Source: Sphaerisporangium fuscum (GTDB taxonomy: Bacteria > Actinomycetota > Actinomycetes > Streptosporangiales > Streptosporangiaceae). Taken from it: a stretch of DNA of 64,000 bases. The stretch is taken from positions 1 to 64,000 of the forward strand of contig NZ_JAHDTF010000036.1 of assembly GCF_018531465.1 (NCBI RefSeq), written 5' to 3'. Position numbers and translations under genes: made by a program. Each line of letters starts with the position of its first letter. The first letter of the stretch is position 1. The notes under the pieces were generated by a model. It was not told where the DNA came from. It did no database searches and was given only the letters and a program-made list of their open reading frames with translations. Shown in pieces: positions 24,277-33,901 of this stretch.

Positions 24277-24798
24277 ATGAACGCTGAGGAGAGCACCCCG
24301 CACATCGTGGTCGTGGGCCCCAACGGCCTCACGGTCGAGGGGGGCAACAATGGCGAGCAGGAGGAGCGCTCCGTCGCCGAGCTCGTCGAGCAGCCGGCGA
24401 AGGTCATGCGCATCGGCAGCATGATCCGCCAGCTCCTCGAGGAGGTGCGCGCGGCGCCTCTCGACGAGGCCAGCCGCAAGCGCCTCAAGGACATCCACAA
24501 GAGCTCGATCAAGGAGCTCGAGGACGGCTTGGCGCCCGAGCTCGTCGACGAGCTCGAACGGCTGTCCCTGCCGTTCGCCGACGCCGACGACAGTCCCCCG
24601 CCGAGCGACGCGGAGCTGCGGGTGGCCCACGCCCAGCTCGTCGGCTGGCTCGAAGGTCTGTTCCACGGCATCCAGACCACGCTGTTCGCCCAGCAGATGG
24701 CCGCCAGGGCGCAGCTGGAGCAGATGCGGCGGGCGCTGCCTCAGGGCATGTCCCAGGAGGACCAGCAGCCCCACCGCTCCTCGGGCCCTTACCTGTAG
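24277..24798 (+). CDS. bpa: Bacterial proteasome activator
   Basis: 173 residues from ATG 24277 (TTG 24268 is less likely). Strongly resembles M. tuberculosis Bpa (Rv3780) in LVEQPAKVMRIGSMIRQLLEEVRAAPLDEASRKRL and VGWLEGLFHGIQTTLFAQQMAARAQLEQM. A four-helix bundle that forms a dodecameric ring on the 20S proteasome and opens its gate without ATP, using its C-terminal GQYL motif. Here the last four residues are GPYL. It overlaps the convergent HAD gene by 10 bases. Confidence 0.93.
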   Translation: MNAEESTPHIVVVGPNGLTVEGGNNGEQEERSVAELVEQPAKVMRIGSMIRQLLEEVRAAPLDEASRKRLKDIHKSSIKELEDGLAPELVDELERLSLPFADADDSPPPSDAELRVAHAQLVGWLEGLFHGIQTTLFAQQMAARAQLEQMRRALPQGMSQEDQQPHRSSGPYL

Positions 24799-25601
24799 CC
24801 GGTTCCGCCGTACAGCTCTTCGAGGACCCGGGCGACGCCGTCGTCGTCGTTCGCCGCCGTCACGTGCCTGACGGCGGCGAGCACGTCCGGGTGGGCGTTC
24901 GCCACGGCGTAGGACCTGCCCGCCCATGACAGCATCGGCAGGTCGTTCGGCATGTCTCCGAACGCCACCACATCCTCGGCGGTGATGCGGTGCCGGTGGG
25001 CGAGCGCGGCGAGCGCGGAGGCCTTCGTGACTCCCTGCGCGCTCATCTCGATCAGTCCTCTGCGGCTGGAGTGGGTGGCCGTCAGCAGGTCGCCGACGAC
25101 CTCCTGCACCAGGACGTGGAGCGGGTCGGCGTCCATGCTGTGGTGGAAGGCCAGGAGCTTGGCGCAGGGCTGGGAGGTCAGCGTGGAGACGCCCACGCGG
25201 AGCCCTGAGACCTCTCTGCTGTCCGCCGAGGCGAGCCTGAAGCCGCTTTCATGGGCGAACCCGCCTTCGTACTCCACGGAGAAGCTCAGCTCCGGCAGGC
25301 GGTCGCGCAGGCGGGCCACGGCCTCGGAGAGGATCTCCGGATCGATGAGGTGCGACTCGACGATGGTCTCGGTGTGCAGGTCGTAGACGAGGGCTCCGTT
25401 GGCGCAGATGGCGAGCCCGTGGTGCCGTACGGCTCCGGCGACGGCGCCCATCCAGCGAGGGGGCCTGCCGGTGACGAACACCAGGACCGCCCCGGCCCGC
25501 TCGACGAGCTCGAACGCGGCGGCGGTGCGGGGGGAGACGGTGCCGTCGGAGCGCAGGGCTGTGCCGTCCAGGTCGGTGGCGACGAGTCTCGGGCTGGCCA
25601 T
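24789..25601 (-). CDS. HAD-superfamily phosphatase (Cof type)
   Basis: 270 residues. HAD motif 1 VATDLDGTALRSDG near 7-20, motif 2 VFVTGRP near 43, C2-type cap in the middle, motif 4 VVAFGDMPNDLPML near 214-227. Cof-type enzymes dephosphorylate sugar phosphates or cofactors such as pyridoxal phosphate. Stands alone, convergent with bpa. Confidence 0.9.
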   Translation of the reverse strand: MASPRLVATDLDGTALRSDGTVSPRTAAAFELVERAGAVLVFVTGRPPRWMGAVAGAVRHHGLAICANGALVYDLHTETIVESHLIDPEILSEAVARLRDRLPELSFSVEYEGGFAHESGFRLASADSREVSGLRVGVSTLTSQPCAKLLAFHHSMDADPLHVLVQEVVGDLLTATHSSRRGLIEMSAQGVTKASALAALAHRHRITAEDVVAFGDMPNDLPMLSWAGRSYAVANAHPDVLAAVRHVTAANDDDGVARVLEELYGGTGYR

Positions 25602-25838
25602 AACAAGCTCTAGTTTGCCCTGTGGCGGGACCGGGGCCCGCCTCAGCCCTGGGAGAAAAAGATTCTCGCGAGGAGCGGGAACAAAGGCGCTCCGATAGTG
25701 TTAGATGTGGTGGCGTTGTATTAGCTGAACCCGATGTGCAGAACCAGCTTGACTGTCTGAGCGGCCCCGGGAAGCTGTGCGACACAACCCGGGGTTCGCG
25801 AGGTGTGAACCCCAAGATCAATTGCAGGGAGAGCTTTA

Positions 25839-26042
25839 ATGGCTCAGGGAACCGTCAAGTGGTTCAACGCTGAGAAGGGCTACGGATTCATCGCCCCGGA
25901 CGGCGACGCTCCGGATGTCTTCGTGCACTTCTCCGAGATCGTCGGGAACGGCTACCGCAGCCTCGAGGACGGCCAGCGGGTCGAGTTCGAGGTCACGCAG
26001 GGCCAGAAGGGCCCGCAGGCGTCGCAGGTCCGCGCCGTCTGA
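25839..26042 (+). CDS. Cold-shock protein (CspA family)
   Basis: 67 residues, one S1-like cold-shock domain with RNP1 KGYGFI and RNP2 VFVHFS. RNA chaperone. The 237 bases upstream have no other gene and probably hold a promoter plus a long structured leader, as for other csp genes. GGGAG lies close to the start. A strong hairpin follows at 26057. Confidence 0.95.
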   Translation: MAQGTVKWFNAEKGYGFIAPDGDAPDVFVHFSEIVGNGYRSLEDGQRVEFEVTQGQKGPQASQVRAV

Positions 26043-26056
26043 CCACTGACACACAG

Positions 26057-26091
26057 AAGGCGGGGTTCGCTTCCAGCGAACCCCGCCTTCG
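26057..26091 (+). terminator. Terminator of the cold-shock gene
   Basis: Perfect 15-base arms (26057-26071, 26077-26091) with a TTCCA loop, 15 bases after the stop codon. Confidence 0.9.
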
Positions 26092-26147
26092 TGTCATATA
26101 TAGGCCTATTGACCTGACAAAGCGGACAATGTGGCACAAGGCACAAC

Positions 26148-26185
26148 AGTAAGCCGCTTATCCCTTTCGTGATAAGCGGCTTACT
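26148..26185 (-). terminator. Terminator of serS
   Basis: Perfect 15-base arms (26148-26162 and 26171-26185) with an 8-base loop, beginning 15 bases beyond the serS stop on the minus strand. A/T content is higher than for the neighbouring hairpin. Confidence 0.9.
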
Positions 26186-26200
26186 GAATGTGAGAAACGC

Positions 26201-27463
26201 CTACTTGACCGGCTCCAACACGTCGAGTCCGACATATGGCCGCAGCGCCTTAGGCACCACCACAGAGCCGTCGGCCTGCTGGTGGTTCTCCAGGATCGCC
26301 ACGATCCACCGTGTGGTCGCCAGGGTGCCGTTGAGGGTGGCGACGGTCCTCGGCTTCTCGTCGGTGTCCCTGTAACGCACTGAGAGCCGCCTGGCCTGGA
26401 ACTCGGTGCAGTTGGACGTCGAGGTGAGCTCGAGGTAGCGGTTCTGCGTCGGGAGCCAGGCCTCACAGTCGAACTTGCGGGCCGCGCTCGCGCCGAGATC
26501 GCCCGCCGCGGTGTCGATCACCCGGTACGGCAGCTCGACCTTGGCCAGCATCTCCTTCTCCCACCGGAGCAGACGCTGGTGCTCCTCCTGCGCCTCCTCA
26601 GGGCGGCAGTAGGAGAACATCTCGACCTTGTCGAACTGGTGGACCCGGATGATGCCCCGGGTGTCCTTGCCGTACGACCCGGCCTCGCGCCGGAAGCAGG
26701 AGGACCACCCGGCGTACCGCAGCGGCAGCGACCGGCCGTCGAGGATCTCGTCCCAGTGGTAGGCCGCCATCGGGGCCTCGGAGGTGCCCACGAGGTAGAG
26801 GTCGTCGGCCTCCAGACGGTAGACCTCGGAGGCGTGCGAGCCGAGGAAGCCCGTGCCGGCCATCGCCTCGGGCTTGAGCAGCACCGGCGTGATCATCGGG
26901 GTGAAGCCGGCCTCGATGGCCTGCTGCATCGCCATGTTGAGCAGGCCGAGCTGCAGCCGGGCGCCCACGCCCGTGAGGAAGAAGAACCTCGCGCCCGACA
27001 CCTTCGCGCCGCGCTCGGTGTCGATCGCCCCGAGCATCTCGCCCAGCTCGAGGTGGTCGCGCGGGGTGAAGTCGAACGAGGTCCGCTCGCCGACCTCCTC
27101 CAGCACGACGTAGTCGTCCTCGCCGCCGACCGGCGCGCCCTCCTCCACGAGGTTGGGCACGCTCGCCAGCAGCTCGTCGAGCTGCTTGGCGAGCCGCTCG
27201 GCCTCCGCCTCGGCGCCCTTCACGTCGGCGGCGAGGTCCTTGGCCCGTGCGAGAAGCGCGGCCCGCTCGTCACCGGAGGACGCGGAGACCGACTTGCCGA
27301 CGCTCTTCTGCTCGGCGCGGAGCGCCTCGTAGGCACTCAGCGCGCCACGGCGTCGCTCATCGAGGTCGAGCAGCGTGTCGACGACGGAGTCGTCCTCACC
27401 GCGGGCACGCTGCGACGCCCGTAGCCGGTCGGGGTCCTCACGAAGGGTACGCAGGTCAATCAC
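26201..27463 (-). CDS. serS: Seryl-tRNA synthetase
   Basis: 420 residues, the normal length. N-terminal coiled-coil tRNA arm (about 25-105, [25 protein letters not shown]...), class II catalytic core with motif 2 [33 protein letters not shown] near 250-285 and motif 3 [23 protein letters not shown] near 378. Charges both tRNA-Ser species encoded in this window. Downstream of pheA in the same direction. Confidence 0.97.
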   Translation of the reverse strand: MIDLRTLREDPDRLRASQRARGEDDSVVDTLLDLDERRRGALSAYEALRAEQKSVGKSVSASSGDERAALLARAKDLAADVKGAEAEAERLAKQLDELLASVPNLVEEGAPVGGEDDYVVLEEVGERTSFDFTPRDHLELGEMLGAIDTERGAKVSGARFFFLTGVGARLQLGLLNMAMQQAIEAGFTPMITPVLLKPEAMAGTGFLGSHASEVYRLEADDLYLVGTSEAPMAAYHWDEILDGRSLPLRYAGWSSCFRREAGSYGKDTRGIIRVHQFDKVEMFSYCRPEEAQEEHQRLLRWEKEMLAKVELPYRVIDTAAGDLGASAARKFDCEAWLPTQNRYLELTSTSNCTEFQARRLSVRYRDTDEKPRTVATLNGTLATTRWIVAILENHQQADGSVVVPKALRPYVGLDVLEPVK

Positions 27464-27524
27464 ACAACAAGGCTACCGATGTCCGGCGGGCGCTCGCGCG
27501 GCTATTCGCGGCGTGTGTGATCTG

Positions 27525-28445
27525 TTACACCTCTCCGGTGCGCATCCTCGCCAGCCAGTCGGCCGCCTCGGCGAAGTCGGAGTCGCCCGTGCCGTGCTTG
27601 AGCTGCGGCGCGACCCGGTCCGCCCGAGGGTAGCTGCCGAGGAACCGCACGTCGGAGCAGAGCCTGTGCAGGCCCGAGAGGGCCTCGCCGACGCGCGCCT
27701 CGGCGATGTGGCCCTCGGCGTCGAAGTGGAAGAAATAGCGCCCGATGCCGTCACCCGTGGGCCGCGACTCGATGCGCGTCAGGTTGACGCCGCGCACGGC
27801 GAACTCACTGAGCATCTCGAGCAGGGCGCCGGGGTGATCGTCGCGGAGGAAGGCGACCAGCGAGGTGCGGTCGGCCCCGGTGGGCTCGGGCAGCGGTCCC
27901 GGCCGCGACACCAGCACGAACCTCGTGACCGTGTCGTCGCGGTCGCCGATGCGCGAGGCCAGCTCGCCCAGCCCGTAGTGCTCGCCCGCGATCGCCGGGC
28001 CGATCGCCGCGTCGTACGGCGAGCCGGGCGTGGACACCTCCTGCGCGGCGCCCGAGGTCGACGGCGCGGCGACCACCACGGCGTCGGGGAGCTCGCGGGC
28101 CAGGAAGTTGCGGCACTGGGTGATCGCCGCCGGGTGGGTGTAGACCCGCTTGATGTGCGGCATCCCGGTGCCCGGGCGTACGAGCAGCGAGAACTCCACG
28201 GGCAGGAGCAGCTCGGCGACGATCAGAAGCGGATCTCCCCAGGCGAACTCGTCGAGCGTGACGGTGATCGCGCCCTCGACGGAGTTCTCCAGGGGGACGA
28301 CGGCGCCGTCGGCCTCGCCCGCACGCACCGCTTCGAGCGCCGCTGTGACATTGGCACGCGGCACGCGCTCGGCGTCGGGCGTGAGAGCCCTCAGAGCGGC
28401 TTCGGAGAAGCTGCCCTCAGGCCCGAGGTAGGCGATTTTCGGCAT
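27525..28445 (-). CDS. pheA: Prephenate dehydratase
   Basis: 306 residues from ATG 28445 (MPKIAYLGPEGSFSEAAL). Two-lobed PDT domain with TRFVLVSRP near 185-195, then ACT regulatory domain (SLVAFLRDDHPGALLEMLSEFAVRGVNLTRIESRP near 210-245) for feedback by phenylalanine. Converts prephenate to phenylpyruvate. The Thr in TRFVLV that is needed for catalysis is present. No chorismate mutase domain. Confidence 0.95.
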   Translation of the reverse strand: MPKIAYLGPEGSFSEAALRALTPDAERVPRANVTAALEAVRAGEADGAVVPLENSVEGAITVTLDEFAWGDPLLIVAELLLPVEFSLLVRPGTGMPHIKRVYTHPAAITQCRNFLARELPDAVVVAAPSTSGAAQEVSTPGSPYDAAIGPAIAGEHYGLGELASRIGDRDDTVTRFVLVSRPGPLPEPTGADRTSLVAFLRDDHPGALLEMLSEFAVRGVNLTRIESRPTGDGIGRYFFHFDAEGHIAEARVGEALSGLHRLCSDVRFLGSYPRADRVAPQLKHGTGDSDFAEAADWLARMRTGEV

Positions 28446-28532
28446 ACCGAAAGGGTACCGGGAGTGGTTCGAGAACCGCTCGAGCAACGCTCGATCCCGT
28501 CCCTGAGCCGGCCGGGCCCCGCATTGCGAGGC

Positions 28533-29873
28533 TCAGGACGCGGACACGGGCTCCCCCGCGGCCGTCCGCTCCGCCGCCGCGCACGCCTGTCGCGAACGGC
28601 GGGCGAGCAGCCACACCAGGCCGATGGCGCCGAGCCCGAAGGCGTCCTGGACGACGCGCCCGGCCACCGGGCTGAGCACCGGGATCTCGGCGGCACGCAA
28701 CGAGACCCCCCACCACGGGATCGGCAGCACGTAGTAGAGCCAGACCCCCGCGGGCAGCAGAACCCAGGCCGGGACGAACCTCCGGACACCGGTGGGCGGG
28801 CCGCCGGCCCTCCACAGGCGCAGCTCGGAGCCCGCGAGCGCGGCGAGGGCCACGACCGACCAGGCGAGGTGGTGGATCCAGGCCACCGGCGAGATCAGCA
28901 CCGCCATCAGCCCGGTCAGCGCCACGGCCGTCATCCGGTCGCCGTTCAGCAGGGCGCGACGGGCGTGGCGGAAGCCGTACCACGCGACGGCGGCGGCCAG
29001 CACGAGCCACAGCAGCGCGGTGAGCGTCTCGGGAAGGTAGAGGCGGAGCAGCATTCCACGAAGCGACTGGTTGGTGGTGGCGGTGTTGGACCCCACGCGG
29101 CCGGAGTCGAGCAGGGCCGAGAACCAGAAATCGGCGGCGTCGTGCGGAATGACCAGGAAGGGCAGCACGGTCAGCAGCACCGTGGTGAAGGCCGCCATGA
29201 AGAACGTCCTGCGCTGCTCGGGCAGCGCGTCCCGTCCGAACCCGGTGATCAGCAGGTAGATCAGGAAGACGCCCGGGGTGAGCTTGACCGCGGTGGCGAG
29301 CCCGATGAGCATCCCGCGGGGCCACCAGGGGCGGCGGGCGAGACAGTCCACCAGGCACAGCATCACCAGGAGGATGTCCACCTGGCCGAACCGGACCTGG
29401 TCCCTGATCGGCATGAGGTAGGTGCACGCCGCCGCGAGCGCGCCGAACAGCAGGGGCAGGGCCCACGCCGGGCGCCGGACGCGCGCCAGGAGCTCCCGGA
29501 AGGCGTACCAGACGGTCACGGTGAGGCAGAGGAGGACGCCTGCCGTCCACACCCACTGCGCGGCGGGCCAGGACATCATGGCCAGGGGGACGGCCAGGAT
29601 CGCGGCGATCGGCGGGTAGGTGAAGGGCAGCAGTTGCGGCGCCGGGGTGATCACGTCGTAGACCGGGAGGCCGCGCAGCAGGCTCTCGCCTCCGGTGCGG
29701 TAGACGTCGAGGTCGACGAGCCGCTGGTCGGCGGGGTTGGTCAGCCAGTAGCTCACCAGCGGGACGGCCGCCAGGCCGACGACGAGCAACGCGACCGGCC
29801 ACACCCACCACCGCCGCCCGGCCACCGCCGCCTCACCACTCCTCACGACGAGGCAGGCTACCGCCTCCCTCAC
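28533..29873 (-). CDS. GT87-type membrane glycosyltransferase (polyprenol-phosphomannose dependent)
   Basis: About 446 residues from GTG 29873; the exact start is uncertain as several GTG codons are in frame. Ten or so membrane helices; DLDVYRTGGESLLRGLPVYD in the first outer loop holds the DxD-like acidic pair, and PFTYPPIAAILAVP follows. This is the DUF2029/GT87 pattern of alpha-1,2-mannosyltransferases acting on lipid-linked mannans such as PIMs or lipomannan. Divergent from the next membrane gene. Confidence 0.82.
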   Translation of the reverse strand: MREAVACLVVRSGEAAVAGRRWWVWPVALLVVGLAAVPLVSYWLTNPADQRLVDLDVYRTGGESLLRGLPVYDVITPAPQLLPFTYPPIAAILAVPLAMMSWPAAQWVWTAGVLLCLTVTVWYAFRELLARVRRPAWALPLLFGALAAACTYLMPIRDQVRFGQVDILLVMLCLVDCLARRPWWPRGMLIGLATAVKLTPGVFLIYLLITGFGRDALPEQRRTFFMAAFTTVLLTVLPFLVIPHDAADFWFSALLDSGRVGSNTATTNQSLRGMLLRLYLPETLTALLWLVLAAAVAWYGFRHARRALLNGDRMTAVALTGLMAVLISPVAWIHHLAWSVVALAALAGSELRLWRAGGPPTGVRRFVPAWVLLPAGVWLYYVLPIPWWGVSLRAAEIPVLSPVAGRVVQDAFGLGAIGLVWLLARRSRQACAAAERTAAGEPVSAS

Positions 29874-30024
29874 CGTCCCACCCTCTCCCGTCGCCGGCGC
29901 GGGACGGCGGCGGCGCCGGACACGGCGGAACCTGTGCCGGCGGTTTCGCGGGCGTGAAAGAGGCCTCTGGCTAGTGGCTATGGTTTCAGGACGAGCCGTC
30001 GGCGCAGGAAAGCGAGGGGCCCTG

Positions 30025-32394
30025 TTGGACATGCGAGAGGCCGTCCGTGGGATCCCCGCGCCCGTCGCCGGGGCGGCCCTCCTGCGGCGGCGCCGCGGGT
30101 GGGCGTCGATATGGCCGGTCCTCGTGTGCGCGTTGGCCATGGTCCTGCTCGGCGCCGGCCCGGCCAGGGCGACCGCCTACGACGGCGAGCGTGCGGCGGG
30201 GGCCCCGGCAAGAGGCGGCTCGCCGACGGCGTCCTACGACGGGACGCGGTCAGGGACGGCCGGGGCTTCCTCCACGAGTCTCCCCGGCTCCGCCGCGCAT
30301 GTCCTACTGATCGGTGTGCCGGGGCTGCAGTGGGCGGATCTCAGCCAGGCGGGGACGCCGAACCTCTGGGCGCTGGTCGGGCGAGGGGCGTCGGCGTCGA
30401 TGTCGACCCGGGCCTATCCGGCGCCCAACCGTCCGATCACCTGCCCGGTCGCGGGATGGCTGACGGTTTCGGCGGGTCAGCGCGCCGGGTCGGGGGCGGG
30501 CGAGTGCGCGCTGCCGTCGGCGCCGCAGGTGGCGGCCGACGGCTCGGCGAGCGTTCCGGGCTGGGCGGAGCTGGCGTCGTACAACGCCGCGACCTCCTAC
30601 CGGGCCGCGATCGGCCTGCTGGGGCAGGCCGTGCGGGACGCGGGCGGGAGCGTGGCGGCGGTCGGCGCGGGCGCCGCACTGGGCGCAGCCGATAAGTCCG
30701 GAAAAATCGCTAAATATGCTGACGACGTGCGCGGCCTGGGCGACCCGGCCCGCTACAACCTGATCGTCGCCGACGTCGACGACCTCGCCCGCGCCTGGCT
30801 CACCCAGCCGGCCGCCGCCACGACGGCTCCCGCCCCCGATCTCACCCGGCAGGCCCGCGCCCAGGCGGCCGCGAGCGCCGACCGCCGCGTCGGCGAGATC
30901 CTCAAGATCCTCCCCGCCGGAGCGACGACCCTCGTCGCCGGGCTCTCCGACGCCTCACCCGCCGCGCACCTCCACACGGCCCTCGCCACCGGTCCGTCCC
31001 CCCCCGGGAAGCCGTACGGCCACGGCCACCTCACCGCCTCCTCCACCCGCCAGGAGGCGCTGGTCACCGTCACCGACCTGACGACCACCGTCGCGGACCT
31101 GCTCGACGTCACCCTCCCCGAAGGGACGGTCGGACGCCCGTGGACGCCCGCCGGCTCCGCCCCGGCCGCGGTGGGCGACACCGTCCGGGAACTGGCCGAC
31201 GCCGACCTGGCCAGCCGAGTCCTGGTGCAGGTGCGTGCGCCGTTCTACGCGGTGTTCGTGACCGTCCAGCTGATCTTCTACGGGCTCGCCGCCCTCGCCG
31301 TCCGCCGCCGCAGGGGAGGCCCGCGTGTCCTGGTGGCCATGCAGGTCCTGGCGGTGGCCAGCGGCGCGGTGGCGGTGTCCACCTTCCTCGCACAGCTCGT
31401 GCCGTGGTGGAACCTGGCCCACCCGATGGTCGCCCTGATCGCCACCATCGTGGGGTTCGCCGCGCTGCTCGCCGCGCTCGCGTTCGCCGGACCGTGGCGC
31501 GCGCACGTCCTCGGCCCGCTCGGCGTGGTCGGGGGGCTGACGTCGCTGGCCCTCCTGATCGACGTGGCCACCGGGTCACGTCTCCAGGTGAACGCGGTCA
31601 CGGGGTACGAACCCGTCACCGGCGGCCGCTTCTACGGTTTCAGCAACATCGCCTTCGCGGTGTACGCGACCGGGACCATCCTCGCCCTCGCCGCGGTGGC
31701 GCAGGCGCTGATACGGCGTGGCCGGCGCGTGATCGCCCTGGCCGTCTGCCTGGCGTACGGACTACTCGCGATCTTCGCCGACGGCTGGCCAGGCTGGGGG
31801 GCCGACTTCGGCGGCGTCCCCGCCTTCGTGCTCGGGTTCGCGGTGTTCGCGATGATGCTCGCGGGCCTGCGCGTCACCGTCGGAAAACTGGTGATCGTGG
31901 CCGCCGCCGGTGCGGTGCTGATCAGCGCGATCGCGGTGGCCGACTGGCTGCGCCCGGCCGAACAGCGCACACATCTCGGGGCCTTCGTCCAGCAGGTGAT
32001 CGACGGTGAGGGGTTGCCCGTGATCGGCCGCAAGCTCGGCGCGATGCTCGGCACCCTCGGGAACTGGCAACTCACACTGCTCTCGCTCGCCGCGCTGGCG
32101 TTCCTCTACCTGGTGCTGGCCCGGCCCTCGGAGTGGGGCGCCTCGGCGCTGAGCCTGGCCTACGCCGAGGCTCCGGCGCTGCGGGCCGCGCTCTTCGGCG
32201 TGCTCACCACCGCGCTGGTCGGCTTCCTGATCAACGACTCGGGCATCGCGATCCCGGCCATGGCCCTCACGGTGGCGGTGCCGTTGACGCTGGCCGCGTC
32301 GATCCGCGCCCTGCAGCGGTCGTCAGTGCCCACCACGCCAGCACGGCGGTCAGCGCCAGCAGAAGCGCCGGAACCACCACGCCCCGCACAGTGA
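30025..32394 (+). CDS. Large membrane protein with degenerate phosphatase/sulfatase-like ectodomain
   Basis: About 789 residues. TTG 30025 follows GAGGGG at the best distance; ATG 30031 and GTG 29974 are alternatives. After a signal anchor, residues 75-400 form an extracellular domain resembling the alkaline-phosphatase fold (HVLLIGVPGLQWADLSQAGTPNLWALVGRGA) but without clear metal residues. Ten or more helices follow, with YEPVTGGRFYGFSN near 520 as a conserved-looking loop. This layout is known in actinobacteria without assigned function. The 3' end overlaps the convergent gene by 128 bases. Confidence 0.75.
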   Translation: MDMREAVRGIPAPVAGAALLRRRRGWASIWPVLVCALAMVLLGAGPARATAYDGERAAGAPARGGSPTASYDGTRSGTAGASSTSLPGSAAHVLLIGVPGLQWADLSQAGTPNLWALVGRGASASMSTRAYPAPNRPITCPVAGWLTVSAGQRAGSGAGECALPSAPQVAADGSASVPGWAELASYNAATSYRAAIGLLGQAVRDAGGSVAAVGAGAALGAADKSGKIAKYADDVRGLGDPARYNLIVADVDDLARAWLTQPAAATTAPAPDLTRQARAQAAASADRRVGEILKILPAGATTLVAGLSDASPAAHLHTALATGPSPPGKPYGHGHLTASSTRQEALVTVTDLTTTVADLLDVTLPEGTVGRPWTPAGSAPAAVGDTVRELADADLASRVLVQVRAPFYAVFVTVQLIFYGLAALAVRRRRGGPRVLVAMQVLAVASGAVAVSTFLAQLVPWWNLAHPMVALIATIVGFAALLAALAFAGPWRAHVLGPLGVVGGLTSLALLIDVATGSRLQVNAVTGYEPVTGGRFYGFSNIAFAVYATGTILALAAVAQALIRRGRRVIALAVCLAYGLLAIFADGWPGWGADFGGVPAFVLGFAVFAMMLAGLRVTVGKLVIVAAAGAVLISAIAVADWLRPAEQRTHLGAFVQQVIDGEGLPVIGRKLGAMLGTLGNWQLTLLSLAALAFLYLVLARPSEWGASALSLAYAEAPALRAALFGVLTTALVGFLINDSGIAIPAMALTVAVPLTLAASIRALQRSSVPTTPARRSAPAEAPEPPRPAQ

Positions 32395-33847
32395 ACAGCC
32401 AGCTCAGATCGGCCGGCTGACGGTCCTGCCGGGCGGGCAGGTATGCCAGTGAGAGCACGGTCAGACGCGCGACCATGAACCCGTCGAGCGCCGTGGCCGG
32501 GACCATCGCCAGCAGCGCGAAGCCCAGCCCGTCGTACCACGGCAGGGCGTAGGGCGTCGCGAACAGCCACGCCGCCACCACCGCGACGGCGACCCCCGCC
32601 GCCTCGGCCAGGCGTGCCCTTGGTGGCCGGCCATCGTCGTACGGCCCTCGCAGCCCTCCCGTCAGGCCGTACGGCACGCGCAGAGCCCGGAGCAGAGCGG
32701 TGGCGAGCAGCGCGAGGACCAGCAACGAAGCGATCTGGATCCAGACGCGGTAGGCCCCCGGACCGAAGGCCGCCTGGAGGCCCTTCTGCACGAGATGCCA
32801 GGGAGTCGCCCAGGAGATCGACTTGGTGGCGTGGAGCACGGGGTTCAGCGCCTGCGGCCCGGCGAGGAGGTAGGCGACCAGCACGGTGGCCGTGGCCGCG
32901 CCCGCCACGACGGCGAGCCGGCGCGGAGACCTCCTCAGCTCCCACGCCGGCCCGATCGCCACCAGGCCGGCGTTCGCCTTGACGGCGATGCCCAGGCCGA
33001 GCAGGACCCCGGCCGCCCACCGGCGCCGCTCGGCGCCCGCGAGCAGGGCGGCGACCGCGAAGACGATGGCGACCGTGTCGACGTGCATGCCCGCCACCAG
33101 CTGGTAGATCACCAACGGGTTCGCCGTCCACAGCAGCGCGGCCCGCACCTGCCGCCCCCGGCCGCCCTGGCCCGCCTGCCCCTCGATCTCCTGATGGCGG
33201 CCCGCGAATCTGTGGAGCAGCAGCGCCGTGGCGACGAACGCGGCGGCGTTGACGGTGGCGAGCAGGAACACCGTCAGCCGCACGGAGCCACCGCCGACCA
33301 GGGCGGCCAGCGCCTGCACGGCGGTCGCGACCGGCCCGTAGACGCTCGGCTCCTCGCGCCAGGGCTTCTCCACGGCGTCGGCGATCGGATCGCCGGGCAA
33401 GGCGACCGCCCCGGCGGAATAGGGATCGTGGCCGAGGACGGCCATGCGGCCGTAGGCGGCGTAGTTGAGATGGTCGGCGGAGCCGGAGGGCGGCAGGAAG
33501 GCCAGAACGGCGGCGGCCAGGCAACCGGCCAGCAGCAACAGGCGGGGGTCGGGCGCCCAGCCGCGACGCACCGCGACCAGTGCCGCGGCGAGCCCGATGC
33601 CGCCGAGCAGGACGGCCGCCGCTTCCATGGCGACGACCAGGTGGCCGGCGGGCGAGAGATTCAGAGAGTAGGGCGGCTGCCATCCGGGCCCCGCCAGCGC
33701 CGGAACGACCGCCGAGGGCCCGAGCAGGCCGATGGCGATCGTCGCGACGACGCTGAGTGCGATGCCGGAGACGGCGATCCGCGCAGCGGCGTCACGTCCC
33801 GGCAACAGGTCCCGATCCACCGGACGATTCCAGCACACCACCGACAT
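32267..33847 (-). CDS. MptB-like alpha-1,6-mannosyltransferase (GT-C)
   Basis: 526 residues with about 12 helices. The loop ADHLNYAAYGRMAVLGHDPYSAG near 123-145 and EEPSVYGPVATAVQALAALVGG near 163-185 match polyprenol-phosphomannose-dependent mannosyltransferases MptA/MptB. It would elongate the lipomannan core on the outer face of the membrane. Its last 128 bases overlap the convergent membrane gene, so the last residues may not be conserved. Confidence 0.78.
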   Translation of the reverse strand: MSVVCWNRPVDRDLLPGRDAAARIAVSGIALSVVATIAIGLLGPSAVVPALAGPGWQPPYSLNLSPAGHLVVAMEAAAVLLGGIGLAAALVAVRRGWAPDPRLLLLAGCLAAAVLAFLPPSGSADHLNYAAYGRMAVLGHDPYSAGAVALPGDPIADAVEKPWREEPSVYGPVATAVQALAALVGGGSVRLTVFLLATVNAAAFVATALLLHRFAGRHQEIEGQAGQGGRGRQVRAALLWTANPLVIYQLVAGMHVDTVAIVFAVAALLAGAERRRWAAGVLLGLGIAVKANAGLVAIGPAWELRRSPRRLAVVAGAATATVLVAYLLAGPQALNPVLHATKSISWATPWHLVQKGLQAAFGPGAYRVWIQIASLLVLALLATALLRALRVPYGLTGGLRGPYDDGRPPRARLAEAAGVAVAVVAAWLFATPYALPWYDGLGFALLAMVPATALDGFMVARLTVLSLAYLPARQDRQPADLSWLFTVRGVVVPALLLALTAVLAWWALTTAAGRGSTRPASTAPPP

Positions 33848-33901
33848 CGCCCGAGCCGCCCTGTGGAAAACCCGGCGCCTGTGGCCCCTGCCTGTGGAAA
33901 G

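Noticed and set aside
33860-33900. TGTGGAAA copies as DnaA boxes or origin
   Set aside because: Only two weak copies, no dnaA/dnaN/gyrB context.
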